This document shows positions 8,749 to 9,657 of a stretch of 9,657 nucleotides of DNA, piece by piece. Position 1 is the first letter of the stretch, and every line of letters starts with the position of its first letter. The notes beneath the pieces were generated by a model that worked only from the letters and a program-made list of their open reading frames with translations, ran no database searches and was not told the origin of the DNA. Origin of the DNA: an uncultured Fidelibacterota bacterium. GTDB taxonomy: Bacteria > Fidelibacterota > Marinisomatia > Marinisomatales > UBA8229. A program made the position numbers and the translations under genes. The DNA is taken from assembly GCA_913054425.1 (NCBI GenBank), contig CAJXJG010000053.1, positions 1-9,657 of the forward strand, in the 5' to 3' direction.

Positions 8749-9237
8749 TCAGTAGGGAGTCTTATCTATTTTTTCTTCCCATGTTTTGAAGGCCGTTTTG
8801 CCCTCCACAGATAAAAATTGGATGGAAGGAATTTTTCTTTGATTGTTATTTTTCGTTAGTTCTTCATAAATGATATTGTCATCGAAACCAATTTTCTGAG
8901 CATCCTTGCGGGTATTGGAATAATAAACCTTTTTTATCCTTGCCCAGTGAATAGCGGCAAAGCACATTGGACACGGTTCGCAGCTGCAAAAAATTTCAGC
9001 TTCGGAAAGTTGGAATGTATTTAAATAATCGCATGCTTTCCTGATAGCAACTATTTCAGCATGGGCGGTGGGGTCATTAACAGAAGTAACTTGATTGTAC
9101 CCTTCAGCAATGATCTTATTGTCTTTTACAATCACAGCACCGAATGGACCACCGCTATTCTCCATCATTTTTTCCTCAGAAAGTTGAATAGCTCTTCTCA
9201 TAAAATCAATTTTGTCCACAGGTCCTTTTTTATTCAT
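8749..9237 (-). CDS. guaD: Guanine deaminase, cytidine-deaminase fold
   Basis: The 162-residue enzyme deaminates guanine to xanthine, feeding the xanthine dehydrogenase encoded just downstream. It is the small zinc-dependent type known from Bacillus subtilis, not the large amidohydrolase type. Zinc-site motifs are TAHAEI (57-62; His59 ligand, Glu61 proton shuttle) and SCEPCPMC (85-92; Cys86 and Cys89 ligands). GGPFGAVIVKD (29-39), the NDPTAHAE context, GFDD (117-120) and a protein ending in Tyr162 all match the B. subtilis guanine deaminase pattern, whose C-terminal Tyr reaches a neighbouring active site. The last two features argue against the tRNA adenosine deaminase TadA. The ATG at 9237 immediately follows the TAA of a 35-codon upstream ORF in the same frame; no Shine-Dalgarno is seen. 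It is the first recognised enzyme gene of the operon. Confidence 0.94.
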   Translation of the reverse strand: MNKKGPVDKIDFMRRAIQLSEEKMMENSGGPFGAVIVKDNKIIAEGYNQVTSVNDPTAHAEIVAIRKACDYLNTFQLSEAEIFCSCEPCPMCFAAIHWARIKKVYYSNTRKDAQKIGFDDNIIYEELTKNNNQRKIPSIQFLSVEGKTAFKTWEEKIDKTPY

Positions 9238-9345
9238 TTAGGTAAATTTAGGGATGCCTGAAGCTAAGTTAAAAGAAAAAGGGAAATAAAATAATGAGTA
9301 AAAAAAGTAAATCCAAGCAGAGTGTAATGCTTGGATAGGAGCCAT
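9238..9345 (-). CDS. Possible 35-codon leader ORF upstream of guaD
   Basis: An ATG at 9345 opens 35 codons ending in TAA at 9238-9240, which is directly followed by the guaD ATG in the same frame. The predicted peptide is aromatic and hydrophobic: about a third of its residues are Phe, Tyr or Trp, with a Phe/Tyr-rich middle such as WIYFFYSLFYFPFSF. The ATG lies in the loop of the first alternative stem of the putative attenuator, and the ORF runs through the second stem and the U-rich tract. The same TAA|ATG junction is used between xdhC and allB in this operon. No Shine-Dalgarno is seen, and an open frame of this size in AT-rich DNA can arise by chance, so this is a candidate only. Confidence 0.25.
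   Translation of the reverse strand: MAPIQALHSAWIYFFYSLFYFPFSFNLASGIPKFT
9300..9336 (-). terminator. Intrinsic terminator-like hairpin in the guaD leader
   Basis: On the minus strand ATCCAAGCA (9336-9328) pairs perfectly with TGCTTGGAT (9319-9311): a 9-bp stem with an 8-nt loop, followed at once by TTACTTTTTTTAC. The stem has only four G-C pairs, so it is moderate in strength. There is no T-run on the plus-strand side, which fixes the orientation. It could end a transcript coming from the right or act as the terminator arm of an attenuator for the purine operon. Confidence 0.5.
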
Positions 9346-9353
9346 TTATCCAA
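9328..9353 (-). promoter_or_regulatory. Competing stem (antiterminator-like) overlapping the terminator hairpin
   Basis: On the minus strand TTGGATA (9353-9347) pairs with TATCCAA (9337-9331): a perfect 7-bp stem with a 9-nt loop. Its 3' arm is the same segment that forms the 5' arm of the downstream terminator-like hairpin, so the two structures exclude each other. This is the geometry of an antiterminator/terminator pair. What would switch it is not visible; no known riboswitch motif was recognised. Confidence 0.4.
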
Positions 9354-9458
9354 AATAAAAGCACAGGTTTGTAATTTTTGAAGAGATTTCGAATATGATG
9401 CTAGAACTGTCTCAAACACCTATTAGTTACCAAACATGACCACCACTTGTCAATAGGC

Positions 9459-9510
9459 GCACTCTGTTCTTACATGCCAGAGGTCGAGGGTTCGAGTTTC
9501 GCCTTCTCGG
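9459..9510 (+). pseudogene. Decayed 3' half of a tRNA-Val(UAC)
   Basis: The spacing is exactly that of a tRNA from the anticodon arm to the discriminator base: anticodon stem CTGTT/GCCAG (9464-9468, 9476-9480) around loop CTTACAT with anticodon TAC, variable AGGTC (9481-9485), T loop TTCGAGT (9491-9497), then seven acceptor-like bases (9503-9509). It is not a working tRNA. The anticodon stem has a T-C mismatch, the T stem (GAGGG against TTCGC) has two G-U pairs and an A-G clash, and no complementary acceptor or regular D arm is found upstream. A 3'-half remnant is what integration at a tRNA gene often leaves behind, but no integrase is in the window. Chance resemblance remains possible. Confidence 0.45.
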
Positions 9511-9518
9511 CGAAACTC
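9494..9518. repeat. Perfect 10-bp inverted repeat (hairpin)
   Basis: GAGTTTCGCC (9494-9503) and GGCGAAACTC (9509-9518) form a perfect 10-bp stem around the 5-nt loop TTCTC. It begins inside the T loop of the tRNA-like remnant and runs past its 3' end. Neither strand has a T-run after it, so it is not a standard intrinsic terminator. It may be a fold in the operon leader RNA, a protein-binding palindrome, or part of an interspersed repeat. Confidence 0.6.
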
Positions 9519-9555
9519 AGTGCAGACGGGGCGAGTTGGCATCGAAGTGCTAAAA

Positions 9556-9568
9556 CAAAACTATTATA
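9556..9568 (-). promoter_or_regulatory. Candidate promoter core for the purine operon
   Basis: On the minus strand this reads TATAATAGTTTTG. It contains both a perfect TATAAT and an exact TAnnTTTG, the -7 element described for Bacteroidota. No convincing TTG-type -33 element, and only a weak TGA-containing match to a -35, lies at proper distance. If used, it would give a leader of roughly 310 nt including the hairpins. The surrounding DNA is AT-rich, so chance is a real alternative. Confidence 0.25.
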
Positions 9569-9657
9569 GAATCAATGCACTTCCATTCAGTGAGCTATTC
9601 TGATTATAGTTATAAGGAATATATTTTTATCTTTTTTCGCTGAGCAAGTCGTTTATT

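Larger units (their letters stand above)
9238..9657. other. Upstream non-coding region of the operon
   Basis: This 420-bp stretch holds no ordinary protein gene on either strand. From guaD outward it contains the small leader ORF, the overlapping alternative stems, an AT-rich spacer (about 9354-9455), a GC-richer island (about 9456-9550) with a decayed tRNA-like segment and a perfect hairpin, and then AT-rich DNA with a promoter-like element. No gene start for a divergent neighbour is visible before the right edge. Confidence 0.7.

Noticed and set aside
8749..9237. tRNA adenosine deaminase (TadA) as alternative identity for guaD
   Set aside because: GFDD near residue 118, the C-terminal Tyr and overall match to the small guanine deaminase type, together with operon context, favour guanine deaminase.
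9237..9420. Purine (guanine/xanthine) riboswitch upstream of guaD
   Set aside because: The alternative stems are short and none of the conserved loop-loop or junction sequences of the known purine riboswitches could be recognised.
9438..9510. Functional tRNA-Val
   Set aside because: No 5' acceptor complementary to CTTCTCG, no regular D arm, and mismatches in the anticodon and T stems.
9544..9583. Inverted repeat GAAGTGC...GCACTTC
   Set aside because: Only 7 bp with a 26-nt gap in AT-rich DNA; expected by chance and with no supporting context.

Overview
The window is one compact minus-strand operon for the breakdown of guanine and xanthine through urate and allantoin. It reads right to left, with an unusual leader at its right end. 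In transcription order the genes are: guanine deaminase (guaD), the FeS/FAD subunit of xanthine dehydrogenase (xdhA), its molybdopterin subunit (xdhB), the molybdenum-cofactor chaperone XdhC, allantoinase, allantoicase, OHCU decarboxylase (uraD), and a CitE/HpcH-fold enzyme resembling the DUF6986 family. That last gene runs off the left edge. No credible gene lies on the plus strand.

Together the enzymes would convert guanine to xanthine (GuaD), xanthine or hypoxanthine to urate (XdhAB, matured by XdhC), OHCU to (S)-allantoin (UraD), allantoin to allantoate (allantoinase), and allantoate to ureidoglycolate plus urea (allantoicase). Urate oxidase, 5-hydroxyisourate hydrolase and a classical ureidoglycolate lyase are not in the window. 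They may lie downstream, beyond the left edge, or elsewhere in the genome. The last gene is the least understood member. It keeps the Mg-binding acidic residues of the CitE/malate-synthase superfamily and sits where ureidoglycolate or glyoxylate would have to be handled.

Gene spacing is extremely tight: two TAA|ATG junctions (one of them from a putative leader ORF), an ATGA overlap, overlaps of 14 and 17 nt, and a 1-nt gap before a TTG-started xdhC. This implies a single transcript with extensive translational coupling.

The stretch from 9238 to 9657 holds no ordinary gene but is structured. It contains a three-segment set of mutually exclusive stems followed by a U-rich tract (attenuator-like), a 35-codon ORF ending exactly at the guaD start, a decayed tRNA-Val(UAC) 3' half, a perfect 10-bp hairpin, and a TAnnTTTG promoter-like element.

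The organism is probably a bacterium with AT-leaning DNA and weak use of Shine-Dalgarno sites. Together with the TAnnTTTG element this points to Bacteroidota or a relative, but the assignment is tentative. Protein functions here are recognised from motifs seen in the translations; no database search was run.
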